DNA of 64,000 bases from Rosellinia necatrix (taxonomy: Eukaryota > Ascomycota > Sordariomycetes > Xylariales > Xylariaceae), in contig JAGYVD010000003.1 in assembly GCA_021209875.1 (NCBI GenBank), positions 4,526,001-4,590,000 of the forward strand, read 5' to 3'. Position numbers and translations under genes: made by a program. The stretch's first letter is position 1, and each line of letters starts with the position of its first letter. The notes beneath the pieces were generated by a model. It worked only from the letters and a program-made list of their open reading frames with translations. It ran no database searches and was not told the origin of the DNA. Of this stretch, positions 1 to 11,799 are shown piece by piece.

Positions 1-2
1 CC

Positions 3-2393
3 GAGCAGGTCTTTGAAAACATATTAGCCCGTCAAATCGAATGGCCAGACGATGAAGACATGGTTTCACCTGAGGCTAAGGATTTAATCAATCGATTACT
101 TTGTGTTGACCCCCAGCAAAGACTCGGAAAGAATATGGAAGATGTTTTTGCTTCTGGCGGTGAGGAGATCCGGAATCATTCATGGTTCGCTGGTATGAAC
201 TGGGACACGCTATTACAGGACGAGGCGCAATTCGTCCCCCAGCCAGAAAATCCCGAAGACACGGAATATTTCGACTCACGCGGGGCTACACTACAATCGT
301 TTACTGAGGAAATAGAAGATCAAGCGACTCCTCCAAGTGCCTCAACCCCAGATTACCCTGATCGACCCCATGATGCCCTCTCTCGTCCTCGATCTCAAAT
401 CCAGGTAAACCAAATCAAACGAGGTTTGATGCCACTTCATATACCTCCGCATATCCGAGATCTCAAGAACCGTCGACCAAGTGAGCCAGCCAATACCGAC
501 GACTTTGGCTCTTTCGCTTTCAAGAACCTCAACGTCCTGGAAAAGGCAAATAAGGATGTTATCCAGCAACTGAAAGCTCAAGCGATGGCAGCACAGAACA
601 GAGCGATTCTAAGTCCCAGTAGCACTCACAATAGCACTAGTCCCTTTCCTAGCCTTGAGGGTAGCCCAGTTCTATCGATGCCCGTGCAACGGAGCCTATC
701 TAACGCCAAAGCCTCGGCGTCGCAGCGTCCGGCTTCCCCCTCCGCCGTTAGCCATTCTAACTCATCTCCAAGTCGAGCGTCACAACCTTCTTCGCCACTT
801 TTGGTCTCATTTCACGCAGGACCAAGTCCAGAGGGCCGTCGAAAAGCGTCGAGCAACGCGTCGAGCTCCTCCCAACATCCAGCAACGAGTTCTCTACAGC
901 CTGGCAGTTTCTTCGATGTTTCAAAACCGAGTCCTAGTCTTCAAAAATCGACAAGTGCTGCAGGTGCGCCCTCCGCGAAAGGCAAAGGGGCACCACCTCC
1001 ATTGGCAATATCCCCGCATAAGTCAACTACCACGCCGAGACAGGCTAGCGGATCGTCAACGCGTTCGCGATCCTTAACTGTTGGCTCTCAAGAAGGCAGC
1101 CCCGTGGCATCGGAGCTCCTAGCCCATCGTAACCGTCGAAGCCAAGTTTTCGATATGTCTCCATCCTCGTCGGACAATGAGAGTACCGAAAGAGCGAACG
1201 CTCTACTCAAAGTCCAACGCCGCCGCCAATCATCTCGACGCATGTCTGCTATCATGCTTGATAGCCCAACGTTCCGCTCCTTGGATGTCCTCATTTGCGA
1301 AGATCACCCCGTTTCGCGCATGATCATGGAGAGACTCTTAGAAAAGCTTCGTTGTCGTACCATAACTGTATCAACCGGTTCTGATGCTGTTCGATATGCT
1401 GCCGGCGAGGTAAAATTCGACGTTATTTTCACTGAGTTCAAACTCCCCGGAATCAGCGGAAGCGATGTCGCTCGTATGATTCGTGAAGTAAAGAACATTA
1501 ATGCTCACACACCCATTGTCGCTATTACGGCTTATTTAAAGGAGCTGCAAGCGCCGCATTATTTTGATTCTCTTGTTGAGAAACCAATTAGTTCTTCAAA
1601 GCTAATTGAAGTGCTCTCCAACTTGTGCCAATGGAAGCCACCTGCTCCTGGCCAAAACCAAGCGATAGCTAATCCGAACCCTCTCTCTGCCAGCAAGCCT
1701 ATTGGTGCCCGCCTTGAGGATAGCCCAACCTCGGTATCTTCTGGATATGCTCGCCCTGGTAGTAGTATGTTCCGAGGATCCAGTAGAGAAGATTCAATCA
1801 GTTCCAGCCTATTCGGCGACTCGGAATCTGCCGTTACAGATGATATATCGATTGTCTTGTCTCGTAAAGCGACAGGTGACTGGGGCGATGAAGCAGGGCT
1901 TGGGATCAACACCGATGAGATTCGTCCAAGCTCAGTATCTGGGGCACCAATAACACTGGTGTCCCAGCAATCGGCTCCTGCACAAATGGAAGGACAGAGG
2001 ATGCTGACGCCACACCGATCATTAGAAAAGCTCAGGTCGAGGCGTGAGCATCTAGAAAGGCGGCGGCATGAGGGCAGCGATTCAGCGGATGACGAGGACG
2101 AAGAGATGGGGACTTCACGCGACCGTGGTCCACGAGGCAAACCGTTGCCACCAAGCTCAAAGCTGGGAATTGAAATGATGAGGGCCAATAGCCATGATAG
2201 TGTTGCGGTTGTACATGATAGTGCTGTAGAGCCCAGCACTCAAGGCGCCATTCCGTCAGGCGAGGCAGGAACGCCAGCTATTCCTAGTGTCAAATCACCA
2301 TCAACGTTTGCGGCGCACCTTACCCTGGAGACCGCTTTATCACCCGAGGTTGAAGATGCCAACCAAACGCCTCGTCCCGTTGGGCCCAAATAG
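3..2393 (+). CDS. RIM15: RIM15-like AGC protein kinase, C-terminal part (5' end outside window)
   Basis: The reading frame is open from the first bases of the window, so the gene continues upstream. The first ~100 residues are the end of an AGC kinase catalytic domain and its C-terminal extension (SPEAKDLINRLL, then RLGKN, HSWFAGMNWD, DTEYFDSRG). A long Ser/Pro-rich linker follows, then a response-regulator receiver-like domain from about 1281 to 1640 (LDVLICEDHPVSR, KLPGISGSDVARM, HTPIVAITAY, VEKP). This order of kinase, linker and C-terminal receiver is that of the Rim15/PPK18 family, which controls quiescence and nutrient-stress responses downstream of TOR/PKA. At the usual phospho-acceptor Asp the residue is Glu (codon 1434-1436, DVIFTEFKLP), so phosphorylation there is unlikely. 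The tail is acidic and disordered. No intron is needed in the visible part. Confidence 0.9.
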   Translation, partial: EQVFENILARQIEWPDDEDMVSPEAKDLINRLLCVDPQQRLGKNMEDVFASGGEEIRNHSWFAGMNWDTLLQDEAQFVPQPENPEDTEYFDSRGATLQSFTEEIEDQATPPSASTPDYPDRPHDALSRPRSQIQVNQIKRGLMPLHIPPHIRDLKNRRPSEPANTDDFGSFAFKNLNVLEKANKDVIQQLKAQAMAAQNRAILSPSSTHNSTSPFPSLEGSPVLSMPVQRSLSNAKASASQRPASPSAVSHSNSSPSRASQPSSPLLVSFHAGPSPEGRRKASSNASSSSQHPATSSLQPGSFFDVSKPSPSLQKSTSAAGAPSAKGKGAPPPLAISPHKSTTTPRQASGSSTRSRSLTVGSQEGSPVASELLAHRNRRSQVFDMSPSSSDNESTERANALLKVQRRRQSSRRMSAIMLDSPTFRSLDVLICEDHPVSRMIMERLLEKLRCRTITVSTGSDAVRYAAGEVKFDVIFTEFKLPGISGSDVARMIREVKNINAHTPIVAITAYLKELQAPHYFDSLVEKPISSSKLIEVLSNLCQWKPPAPGQNQAIANPNPLSASKPIGARLEDSPTSVSSGYARPGSSMFRGSSREDSISSSLFGDSESAVTDDISIVLSRKATGDWGDEAGLGINTDEIRPSSVSGAPITLVSQQSAPAQMEGQRMLTPHRSLEKLRSRREHLERRRHEGSDSADDEDEEMGTSRDRGPRGKPLPPSSKLGIEMMRANSHDSVAVVHDSAVEPSTQGAIPSGEAGTPAIPSVKSPSTFAAHLTLETALSPEVEDANQTPRPVGPK

Positions 2394-4317
2394 GAGTTCA
2401 TACCACGATTTACAGTCAAATCTTCTGGTTCTTAGCTCCAAACACAGCATCCCACTTCACGGCTCTCCAATTTTATTCCAGAAGGCGAGTAGTAACATGC
2501 AATCTTTTGAAAGGTATTCCACAGCACGGCGTTGAAAGGCAGCATGTTTAAGCCCCGCATTATCTCCTATGTTAACAACTGAATGGCCACGGCGTTTTCG
2601 AGGGGGCAGTCCCCTCCCCCCCCTCTCTTTCCCTGTGGGTTAGGGGTTTTCTAATTATTATGATGCATCTCAAAATTGGGATGACAAGCTCAGATCCAGT
2701 TGCCGCATTTACAGCCAATCATCTCACGGGTCTTTCCGAAACCGGGTTCTCTTACGCCCTGCACATGGTAAAATTGGAGTAGAAGTAGGAACGACATTTT
2801 GTGCCTTTACTGGTGGTCTTCGGGACTCTACTTCCCCCCAACGATCAGTCATCCTCACTCCGGAACCAGAATATCAGGAGCCGAGTTTTGTATGTACATA
2901 TGTATGCACCTTATGTATCAGTACAGCGCTATCGCCCCCAGTCGATAACATGGCGAGCCCGTTTTGCTTTGCTAGCTTTTTGTTCTTTGCTTCTAGTTTT
3001 TCTTGTCCTTATTATGAATATACGATGTGAGATAGGCGATGCGCAGAGTCGAAGCCTCTCAGAAGATTACGAGGAACAGGAAGGAGAACCTGAACGAATA
3101 TGAAATGTCCTAAAAACCTAGTTGACCGGACGGGAAAGGACGATGTACGTACGTATAGGGTGATAGGAGATGGGCTAGTGGTAGGTAAATACGGCTATGG
3201 TCACAAGAACGAAAGAAAATTATATCACACCCTTTCTCTAATTCAGGACATCCTTTGATACATCGCGAGTTGGGGAACGCTGTCATCATTACGCTCGTGT
3301 CGCATCAAGGTGAATAGGGATGCTGAATAAAGTGTCAGAAGTTTACGACTCGAGCGATATTTGAATTTAGAGACAAGTATGTTTTGCAAGGGCTCGCGTA
3401 AATCTTTTTGGAACTCAATACTGTTGTTCTTAAGCTATTGCATGGCTGAACTATCAGCGGTCTGATGTTGGGTATAAAAATCCATTAGATAGGTTATGTG
3501 TCTGTTGGCTTAAACAGACATATCTCAACAACCAGAGCAGGCTGTATCAAACATCCTAGTTTCACTACACTCTCCAAAGTATCTCACTTCATCGCCGATA
3601 GTAAATCACCTATAACTCCATAATAATGCCAATCCGAAGTATCCGCTCAGCTGCCTCCCCTTATTTTCCCATTGCCTATATTATATTTAGTGGTCATAGG
3701 ACAAGTTGGCTGATGAGGGGAGACTGAGCAACATTTGCAATGCATATTTTCAGATTCCAACAGATGAGAATAATGTGAAGTAAGCCGAGGTAAGTGGGTA
3801 AAGTCTCCGAAACGCCTCGTTGCCTGTGTCGGACTTCGTAATCTTCGATGCAGTGTCGTTTCTTTCATTTGTTTCCATAGCAGAACACTACGTATATGTA
3901 GATGTGTGTAACATGCTCTCAGGTCTCAGATTCTTTCTTCAACCCTTGGGGTATCATCCAAGTCAAACCACGAGAATAAACTAGACGGTAGGCAGTTTTC
4001 CTTCGTTGAAGGAATAACATCCCTTATAAAGCAAAAACGATGGTGGAGACCTCAGTGCGCGGGTGTATAACTCATGTTTGAAGGAAAGATAACCATCTTC
4101 CATATATCGATCTTCATTCGTCAATGAGCCAAGGGTTTGGTGTCGAGACTTGATGAGTTGTGGGCCTACAGAACCAAATTGTGGTGGAGGGTTCTTCTCT
4201 GGCTCATAATGTCCTACCTCTTGTGAATGGCGGACAGTATGGCCTTGGAACAGGCCCTTTACTTTGGCTCCATACAAGTGCATTAATTTGTCGGGCTTGC
4301 AGGTGACTGGTGGTTAT
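2394..4317. other. Intergenic, no gene recognised
   Basis: This stretch lies between the convergent ends of the RIM15-like gene and the membrane-protein gene. It holds the 3' UTR of the kinase gene and AT-rich DNA. The short ORFs here show no recognisable domain and no consistent splice-joined reading frame. Confidence 0.6.
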
Positions 4318-5658
4318 TCACGCCACGACGCTCCGTCCCATCCCACTCCCCCAGCGGAATCGTCTCAAAGTGCCGCCGCTGCTCCTCAAAGCCTCTCGTC
4401 CACAATTTCCCCCTTCAGTAACTGCACTCATATTGCCCGCTCCGCCAAGGCTATTCAGCGTTTCTTGGCGCCCGACCTCTCTCCCGATAACATAACCAGC
4501 GCCGAAGCCCACGACTGAGACTAAAACGACGACACCTGCGCTAACAACCCAAGTCAAAAGGGTTGGGCTGATCAAAGTGTCCTCGCTAACCACTGTTCTC
4601 TTTTTCTTAGTCACGCGGGGCGGCTTTGCGACAGGCGTCGGTGTTGCCGCGCGCTTGTGTTTCTCGCTAGTTGCCGGCTCAGGAGGGGGTGTGGTTTTAT
4701 CTCTAGTCTGAGAAATTTGGGTAGATCCTCGAGGAACTGCTGGAGGCGGGGATGGTGCCATCAACTCGCTCTCCGGGGCAAAACGTAGTGCAACCGGTTG
4801 GCTGCTATTGATGGGGCGCGCTCGTTGATTTAACTCCTTTTCGCTGTCTTTTGGAAGGCTCCTCGCCGCTGCAGCACAACTAAGCAGGGTTGTTAAACTA
4901 GCACGCAAGGCAGCGTCGTTATCGGCTTGATAGTTTGGCGACATAAAGTTTGGTGTCTGGCGGTCGGCCCGTGTGTGCGATCGCCGGCCAAACGAAGATC
5001 GTCTACCATGTTGAGGGAAGGCAGGGCTGGTAGAGTGTCGATGAAGCATGTGAGATGGGGGGTGGGAGAAGGCGTTAGGTTGAGGCTGGAATGGTTCGGA
5101 TGGCCGCCTTCCCAGGGCAGTGGCGTTCTCATCGTCATCTTCATCACTTGATTCAGACTTGACAGCCTGGTCCGAGAAGGCCTGGAGGGGCATCTGGCGA
5201 GCAGCAGATCCGGAGACAACGTGCTCAGTTGAGCTAGTTAAAAGGTGATCATCCTCGCTTTCTGTCTCGTCGTATTCCTCCTGGCTACTACCCTCAGCAC
5301 CGACGTGTCCGCGCTCAGCAGTCTGCCCTGGGTCAGGGTGCGCATGAGAGGGCTGGTGTGGACGCCGCCGCCGCGGGCGGGAGGACGAACCAACGTCAAG
5401 GCCAGTGGTGTCGATCTCCTCGCCTATGGAAGACACGGACGAAGAGGAGGGGTGCGAGCAGACCTCCACCCAGGATTCTACGTTAGTTAGTAACTGTTGC
5501 ATATCGATACCTAACGACGAGTACTGACCATCATGCCGTTGACGGTGCTGGGCCGGAGCAGCGGCTGATCGGGGCAGCGTGGTGGCAGCAGCAGTAGTTG
5601 TGGCCAACCGGCTAGCAGGATAACCCGGCCTGCCAGGGACTTGGCTGGTTGATGACAT
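4318..5658 (-). CDS. Hypothetical single-pass membrane protein with long disordered N-terminus
   Basis: Single-exon ORF of 446 aa, start ATG at 5658-5656 and stop TGA at 4320-4318. The first ~340 residues are Ser/Pro/Ala/His-rich and low in complexity, with acidic patches (ESEDD, SSDEDDDEN), and look disordered. A basic stretch (VTKKKR) precedes one strong hydrophobic helix around residues 365-390 (LLTWVVSAGVVVLVSVVGFGA), followed by GREVGRQE and a short Gly/Arg-rich tail. The basic stretch before the helix suggests a single-pass or tail-proximal membrane anchor. I do not recognise a family. The layout of helix, GREVGRQE and RRFRWG looks like conserved fungal protein rather than random ORF, but the function is unknown. 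Topology is inference. Confidence 0.65.
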   Translation of the reverse strand: MSSTSQVPGRPGYPASRLATTTAAATTLPRSAAAPAQHRQRHDGQYSSLGIDMQQLLTNVESWVEVCSHPSSSSVSSIGEEIDTTGLDVGSSSRPRRRRPHQPSHAHPDPGQTAERGHVGAEGSSQEEYDETESEDDHLLTSSTEHVVSGSAARQMPLQAFSDQAVKSESSDEDDDENATALGRRPSEPFQPQPNAFSHPPSHMLHRHSTSPAFPQHGRRSSFGRRSHTRADRQTPNFMSPNYQADNDAALRASLTTLLSCAAAARSLPKDSEKELNQRARPINSSQPVALRFAPESELMAPSPPPAVPRGSTQISQTRDKTTPPPEPATSEKHKRAATPTPVAKPPRVTKKKRTVVSEDTLISPTLLTWVVSAGVVVLVSVVGFGAGYVIGREVGRQETLNSLGGAGNMSAVTEGGNCGREALRSSGGTLRRFRWGSGMGRSVVA

Positions 5659-8600
5659 GTTGCTATTGTGATGATGATGGTGGTGTTGGTGAAGATGACG
5701 CTACTATTGGCGCTAGACGATGGGAGTTATCGGGCTCGTAGTACTAAGAGGACTGGAACGGTGCCGTCGTCGTCGCCGTCGTCGTCGTCACAGCTGCTGT
5801 CGCCGCCGTCAGCGTAAGTTGGGAGGACGCGGAGGGTGGTGAGCGGGTGTCCAGAAGGTAGACGGAGAGGAGAAGGATAACGACAGGAAGGACAACGACA
5901 GGCGAGTCCTAAGACGGGGTGATGCGCTGAAGACTGAAGGCTGAATATACGCCATGTGCCAGTCACCAACCCCCGTAGCTGTGCCCAGTCTACAGTCCGG
6001 TTGATCTGCGCGTGGTGCTTGTTGTATGCACTATGCTGTGTGTAGTGTACACGTATCCGCTCAATGGTTGGATCCGACGCTAAGGCGATGTAGGGCTTAT
6101 GAAAACAGAGAACTACCTCGTACTTACTGGATACCGAATTACCCGATGTGGTGGAGGGGGCGGTCGGTCATCGAGGCGGACTACCTAGACAGTTGTCTAT
6201 CTGGCTGCCCAAGGCCGAGTTCGTAATGCGAGAATGTGCGATACGTTCTATATGTCCGGGGTATATATGGGAATTCGCAAATGTGATATGTGATGCTAGT
6301 TTGGGTGTAGGTGCGTGGGTGCGTGGGTGCGTGTGCGCGCGTGTGTTGCGGTGGTGTAGATGACATGGGACAATGAGCGATTAGACAGAAACGGGACGAC
6401 AAAAGAGGGAGGGATTCAAAGGTTGGGACGGGGGGGAATCAGCCACACGATAGGCGACGGTGACTGACCAAGGTCACGAGGAGCCTGGCAGTGGCAGTGG
6501 CAGTGGCAGCAGTACTGTACTTAACTAAGTGAGTATGTAAGTAGGTATGTAGGATGGAGCAGTTAACTTGCTCGCTACGCCCGCTACCTCCTTACCTAGA
6601 GATGTACAGTAACTAGGTAGGTATTTAGATGAGCGCAAGACCGGTATGCTGGAGGAAGGTATGATATTGCATGCTCTATCCAACCACCAAGTGTGGAGTC
6701 TACCTGCCTACTTACCCAGTCTGTCTAGGTACGTACACTAGACCCCGGTGGCGCCATATCTTTAGTTGACATGTGGGTAGTGGGAACCTACACCAAGGTT
6801 GGGTAGTCTACAGCAAGTACTAAGGTACCTGGTGCAGCAGCATGATGCGGGCTGGAAGTGGGCGCATGTGGTTCGGTATCGTTGGTATAGGACGGGGCAG
6901 AGGATACTAGGTAATGAACGGGATTCGAGTCGGGTAGAGCACCGGCGGTTCATGTAGAGAAGCCCTTTGTATACTTCCGATGCCTTCACCTAGGTAGGCA
7001 GTCTCCAGTAGCCTTTGTGTAGGATGTAGGTGAGGCACCGAAATAACAAGTGCTTACCACAGAAATGCCCTGCCCTACGCGCAGTGGGAGACGGGGAAAT
7101 AGTGTATACGTGGGTAGTAATGTACAAGCCAAAATCAGAGCATGCAAAATCCGGTGGGGGTACCTGGAATACAAATCGCGGCATCGAATCAGCCGGGAAA
7201 TGCAGGTGATACGTGCAGATTTAGGGAGTATGAGACGAGTGATTCCTCCGATGATGTCGTGGACCAGGGATAATACCCCTCCGACCCACACCATGCATGC
7301 AGGTGCCCTTCCAGCGCTCTTCCAGTGGACATGGGTGCCGAGATAGGGCAGCCCTACATTATGCCTGCATACCTAGGTAGGTAGGACATGTATGAAGTAT
7401 GTAGTGTATGAACAAGTCAGCTAACAGCAGTGAGGGATCCGCGGATGGCGAGTTTATTGGCAAACATTATTTACCAACAATAACTTGGTGTTGGATCACG
7501 CATCAATCAAGGTATGGCATCGGCCCATACCCGCCGCATATTGTCTTAAACTGCCAATTTCCTATTCACCATATGCAAACAGATTGACCATCAAACGAGC
7601 GCCGAATAAAAAATAAAATAATAATAATAATAATTGTCACGAAGTAGTTTGCATATATACCAACATAACTAAAAAGGTGGAACGGTTCCGTTTTGCCTTC
7701 ACAATAATAAAATAGGATCTATAGATTCACGAGTAGATACTTTTAGGTAGGCAAAGGCGTGATAGCATGAGGGAAGTCGAGATCAGCGAAATCCACATGT
7801 GCAAAAATGTCTAGCTACACTAGTTATTCATATAGTTAATGTGTGCCCTGACAAGCAGCCGCCTATGTGAGGTAATCTTAGAAATAGGAGAATAACGTTT
7901 GGTACCCTTGGTTTGTGTAGACGTGAAGGCCTGGCGCCTCTCTCGCCTCTAATGGAGCCTATAATTTACTTTTTTTTAAACCTTTATATCTGCTTGAATC
8001 GCCTTGCCCACGGACGGGTAGTCCTAGTTCCAACAATACAAGTACTGTGTTTGCACAGCATACTAGGGGGACAGCACAAACCCAAGATACGGCCAAAATT
8101 GTCCCAGCTCAAACGTCACATACTAGGAAGAAGGTTAAATAAACCGAGTAGGTAATTGTCGGCTCATACGGCTCTTCTTTCGTATTGGCCTACAACAAAT
8201 GTCAGGCCATGGCGTAAAATGGACTCAAATTGTCGCAACATAACGGACTATGTAGTATGCCATTGATTTTAATGAGGGGTTACCGGCGTTGTCCTTTCTC
8301 GATAGGAACGATCAACATGTGATAGTACTCATGTTCGCCTCTGCCACACTGCTAACAGCAACCGTTGGTACTCTTTTGCACTAAAGCTTCCAAAAAGAAG
8401 TAGAATAGAGAGTAGAAAGTTGGTATTTGTAGCGGACTATTACGGTATACGGCAGGTAGATCCTATGTGAATTGGCCGTCACACTACTATAGACACCAAC
8501 AGACTAGATAAGGCAACTGTCATCCTTCGCCCTGGAAGGGGAGTCTGTGATCGATTCTGCCATGTTTTTTTTCAGAGTATTACTGCTAATTGCGGTCCCA

Positions 8601-9275
8601 GCAATCAAACTTCAACGCATTTTATAAACCGTTTTAGGCTGCCCACGAGAGACAGAAAAATTACACTAGAAAGCTACAACAGGCTATCTAAGGCATTGGG
8701 GATATCGATGTCGCATCGTACACAACGTGGGGTATATGGGTATACTCACCGACGACTAGTTCATTTTTCCAGGCCTAACATACCAAACAGTATGGGAAAT
8801 AGGGATCGTTACCAACACATGTACTTTTGGATGTTCATGAAACGTGGAATGGACCAAGCCAAACGCAGAGCCCTCGAACGCCATCATAAGCCCTCATAGC
8901 TGTGGAAGGCGTGGTCCACATCAAGATGCTCGCAATGTGCATAAATAGCTTCCTACCACCCTCACTGACTAGAAGCCCTCGGTGCCCACAGAGGAAAAGC
9001 CGAACGTAACAGATCAAAAGTTGCGTAATAGCAACAAATGAAGGCGCAGAATGAATCCCAGACATTGCGCGTCCACGAAGCCCTCAAGCCCTCGGAACTC
9101 ACGTAGGAGTTGCCCTCAGATCAAGCCCACAGGTAAATCACAGCTTCAAGATGAAGCTTAGCCCTCAAAGCCCACAAACCCCTTGGGGTTTAATAGTTTT
9201 TGTAAAGCCGACAACCCACAAAGCCAACTACTGTTTGAAGAGCCCTCAGAACATATTATGTGCGGCTGTGTTACT
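5659..9275. other. Long intergenic region with simple repeats, no gene recognised
   Basis: About 3.6 kb without a convincing gene. It contains the promoter side of the membrane-protein gene, a GT/GC-rich simple repeat near 6299-6350 (repeated GTGCGTGG), several TACCTAGGTAGGTA-type runs (for example near 6985 and 7371), a TAA-rich patch near 7607-7634, and the AGCCCTC repeat cluster listed separately. ORFs are short and without domains. Confidence 0.6.
8869..9247. repeat. Cluster of dispersed AGCCCTC repeats (TGAGGGCT on the minus strand)
   Basis: (A)GCCCTC, usually followed by A or G, begins at about 8869, 8889, 8974, 9079, 9087, 9112, 9160 and 9241. Related AGCCCAC copies lie near 9124 and 9169. 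Spacing is irregular, so this is not a simple tandem array. The cluster lies 35-407 bases downstream of the nucleolin stop codon, where a 3' UTR would be, so the minus-strand transcript would carry UGAGGGCU-type elements. Confidence 0.6.
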
Positions 9276-10896
9276 TTAGAAAGTGGTCTATGATAGACGA
9301 GTTAGTAATTGAAACGTTGTACCAATGTTGCGGGCAGCTTACCTTTTTGCCCTCAAATGGTTTACCACCCCGACCACCTCCGAAACCCCCGCGACCTCCA
9401 CCACGGCCACCACCGCGACCCCCGAAGCCACCACCGCCACCACGGCCGCCACCACGACCACCGAAACCACCGCGGCCACCACCTCGGCCACCACCTCGGC
9501 CGCCACCAAAGCCGCCACCCTGACCATCGCGAGGGGGTCGCTGAGCGGCAAAGTCCAGGCGGACAGCGCGAGCGCCGCGGCCTTCGCCGATGTAGGCGCC
9601 ATTCTTGTTGTTATAGACAGTCTTAGCATCCTCAACAGAGTTGAAGGTAACATAACCGAAACCCTTGGGGTTGCCAGAGTCACTATGGACGGTTAGCTAA
9701 CATCTGTATGCTTATGGGATTGAAGGCATTGGTAACGTACGGGTCTTTAGGAAGACGAATGCTTTTTACTTCGCAGGTCTCGCCAAAAAATGCGGCGATA
9801 GTGTCCTCATCAACTTCGAATGGCAAATTGCCCACGAAGAGGGTGTCGCTCTCGGGGCTTGTGGTGTCTCCGTACTGCTTAGCACGGTCGTTCACGCGGG
9901 CACCGGCCTCTTCACCAGCAGGACGGGGCTTCGAGGGGTCAAGGTTAAGTGTCCGACCCTCTAGCTCAAAGCCCTGCATTTTCTCGAAAGCAGCCTTGGC
10001 GGCCTCGTGAGATTCGAAATCCACGTATCCAAAGCCACGAGACCGCTGCATAGCCTTATCGGTAACGACTCGAGCCCCTGACAGGCCCTCAAACTCCTTG
10101 AATGTCTCATATAGGATATCATCAGTGACACCCCAACCGAGGTTTCCAGCAAACAGAGTTGTGTATTCATCAGATGATGTCTCTTCGGTCTTGCTCTTCT
10201 TGATTGGCGCGGCGACTTCTTCTTCGGCCTTACGCTTCTTCGGAGGCTCAGGCTTCTTCTCGTCGGCTTCTTCAGAGTCGTCAGAATCGGAGTCGTCAGA
10301 TTTTTCCGCGGCGTCTTCCGAGTCATCGGAGTCGCTTGAGTCGCTGGCAGACTACCTCTGGTTAGCTAATACCTACAAATCAAGCACAGCTGACTTACCT
10401 TGGCATCTTCCTTAGTCTTCTTAGCATCAACCTTCTTCGCACCAGCCTTCTTAGCGTCAGCCTTTTCATCCTCAGAGTCGGATGACTCGGAATCAGAATC
10501 GGAATCAGCCTCTGATTCAGAGTCTGATGACTCGGAGTCTGATGCCTTCTTAGCCTTGCCGTTTGTAGCGGGCTTGGCAACAGTCGCAACCTTCTTAGAA
10601 ACAGGCTTCTTCGTCTCCTCCTCATCTGAATCAGAGCTTTCAGAGTCAGACTCGGAGTCGTCGCTGCTTGCTTCGGCGTCGGATTCAGATTCGGATTCAG
10701 AAGAAGACTCGACCTTCTTCTTCTTCTTCAGATCCTTGGCCTTGCCGTTCAAGTTAGCCTTGGTGGCCATGTCCTTAGCTAGCTGCTTGGACTTGGCCTT
10801 TGGGCTGTCGGCGGCTTTAGTGATGCCCCCCTTCTTGACCGCAGTGAGGGGGTCGGCCTTGGCGGCCTTGCCGTTTGCTTGCTTAACCTTGCCCAT
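9276..10896 (-). CDS. Nucleolin/Gar2-Nsr1-like nucleolar RNA-binding protein
   Basis: Four exons: 10896-10399, 10351-9741, 9682-9343 and 9287-9276. They sum to 1461 nt (486 aa) in one frame. Introns are 47, 58 and 55 bp, with branch sites such as TTAGCTAAC and ATTACTAAC. The N-terminal ~220 residues are Lys-rich with long Ser/Glu/Asp tracts. RRM1 starts near residue 231 (TLFAGNLGWG, then SRGFGYVDF). RRM2 starts near 335 (TLFVGNLPFEV, then PKGFGYV, joined across intron 2). The C-terminus is an RGG/GGF-rich tail of about 55 residues, ending KPFEGKKTTF after a four-codon last exon. This is the Gar2/Nsr1 layout. The family acts in the nucleolus in pre-rRNA processing and 40S biogenesis. The plus-strand Ser-rich and Pro-rich ORFs opposite it are antisense shadows. 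Confidence 0.93.
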
Positions 10897-11799
10897 GTTG
10901 ATGATTGTGAGAGAAATGAGTCAATTAAAGTGAGGAAGGTGAGAGGTTGGTAGAGGGGAAAGGACAGGACGAGTGATGTAAGGACGAGAAAGCGTGGCTG
11001 GTAGTACGCGGGAAGCTTGCTTGTATTTATGCGGGACACCAAAGCTACCTAGGTAGTTATGCTTCAGTCTGCCAGAAAATTTGTCTGTCCCTTCCCAAAA
11101 TTTTCGATTCTACCGGTGGGGCTATGGGGCTTATCGTGGGCGGTGAATAGGTAGTGCGTCTTTAGTTCCCGCCGATAACGCAACCTGCATGGGCATAACG
11201 GGAACCTTATATTACGTACCCACCAACTTACCTTCCTAGGTACCTAGGTATAGTAGTAGTAGTGATATTAACGTCTAATCTAGGTGGCTGGAGCGCTGGT
11301 TACATTTGCATGTAAGTTAAGTACCTACCTACCTGGGTAGTGTACATGTATACACGCGGGTAGGTAGATATGTGTAATATACCTACCTACATAGGTAGTT
11401 ACATCAGTGTGGTTTCAAGATGCTTTAGCCTATCTAGGGAGGTAGGTAAATCAGGTAGTGAGCTAGGTGATGTACTTCGTAGATAGTGCACAGAGCACAG
11501 GGCCAAGCCTACAAGATAGGAAGCAGTGATCTCTACAATATAGGATCTGGATTATTTTTTTGTAGTAAGTTTATTTAGCAAATGCAGTTTTTTGTGTGGT
11601 CTATGCATGGAGACAGCTCCCACTGTCAATCCAGAGTGTTCAAGATATAAATAGTGTCTTGTGGGGCTGAAACGTTCAATGACGCGATCACAGATAGTCA
11701 GTTCATGACGCTGAATCCAGAGTTCCCATATCTTTATATCCGAACTGTTCCCAAGGTAGCCAGACGTGACACCAATTTCTTGGTCGACAAGATCTCACA
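10897..11799. other. Intergenic; nucleolin 5' UTR/promoter with CCTAGG-type runs
   Basis: Holds the 5' leader of the nucleolin gene (pyrimidine-rich on the minus strand just upstream of 10896) and several ACCTAGGTA/ACCTACCTACC runs between 11045 and 11400. No gene is recognised. The start of the NACHT-ankyrin remnant follows. Confidence 0.6.

Noticed and set aside
1559..2239. Minus-strand ORF of 226 codons
   Set aside because: Shadow of the disordered tail of the RIM15-like gene; no domain.
9260..9696. Plus-strand Pro/Thr/His-rich ORFs of 87-123 codons
   Set aside because: They are antisense to the Gly/Arg-rich tail of nucleolin; composition is a mirror of the RGG codons.
10400..10933. Plus-strand Ser/Glu-rich ORF of 177 codons
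   Set aside because: Antisense shadow of the acidic Ser/Asp tracts in nucleolin exon 1.
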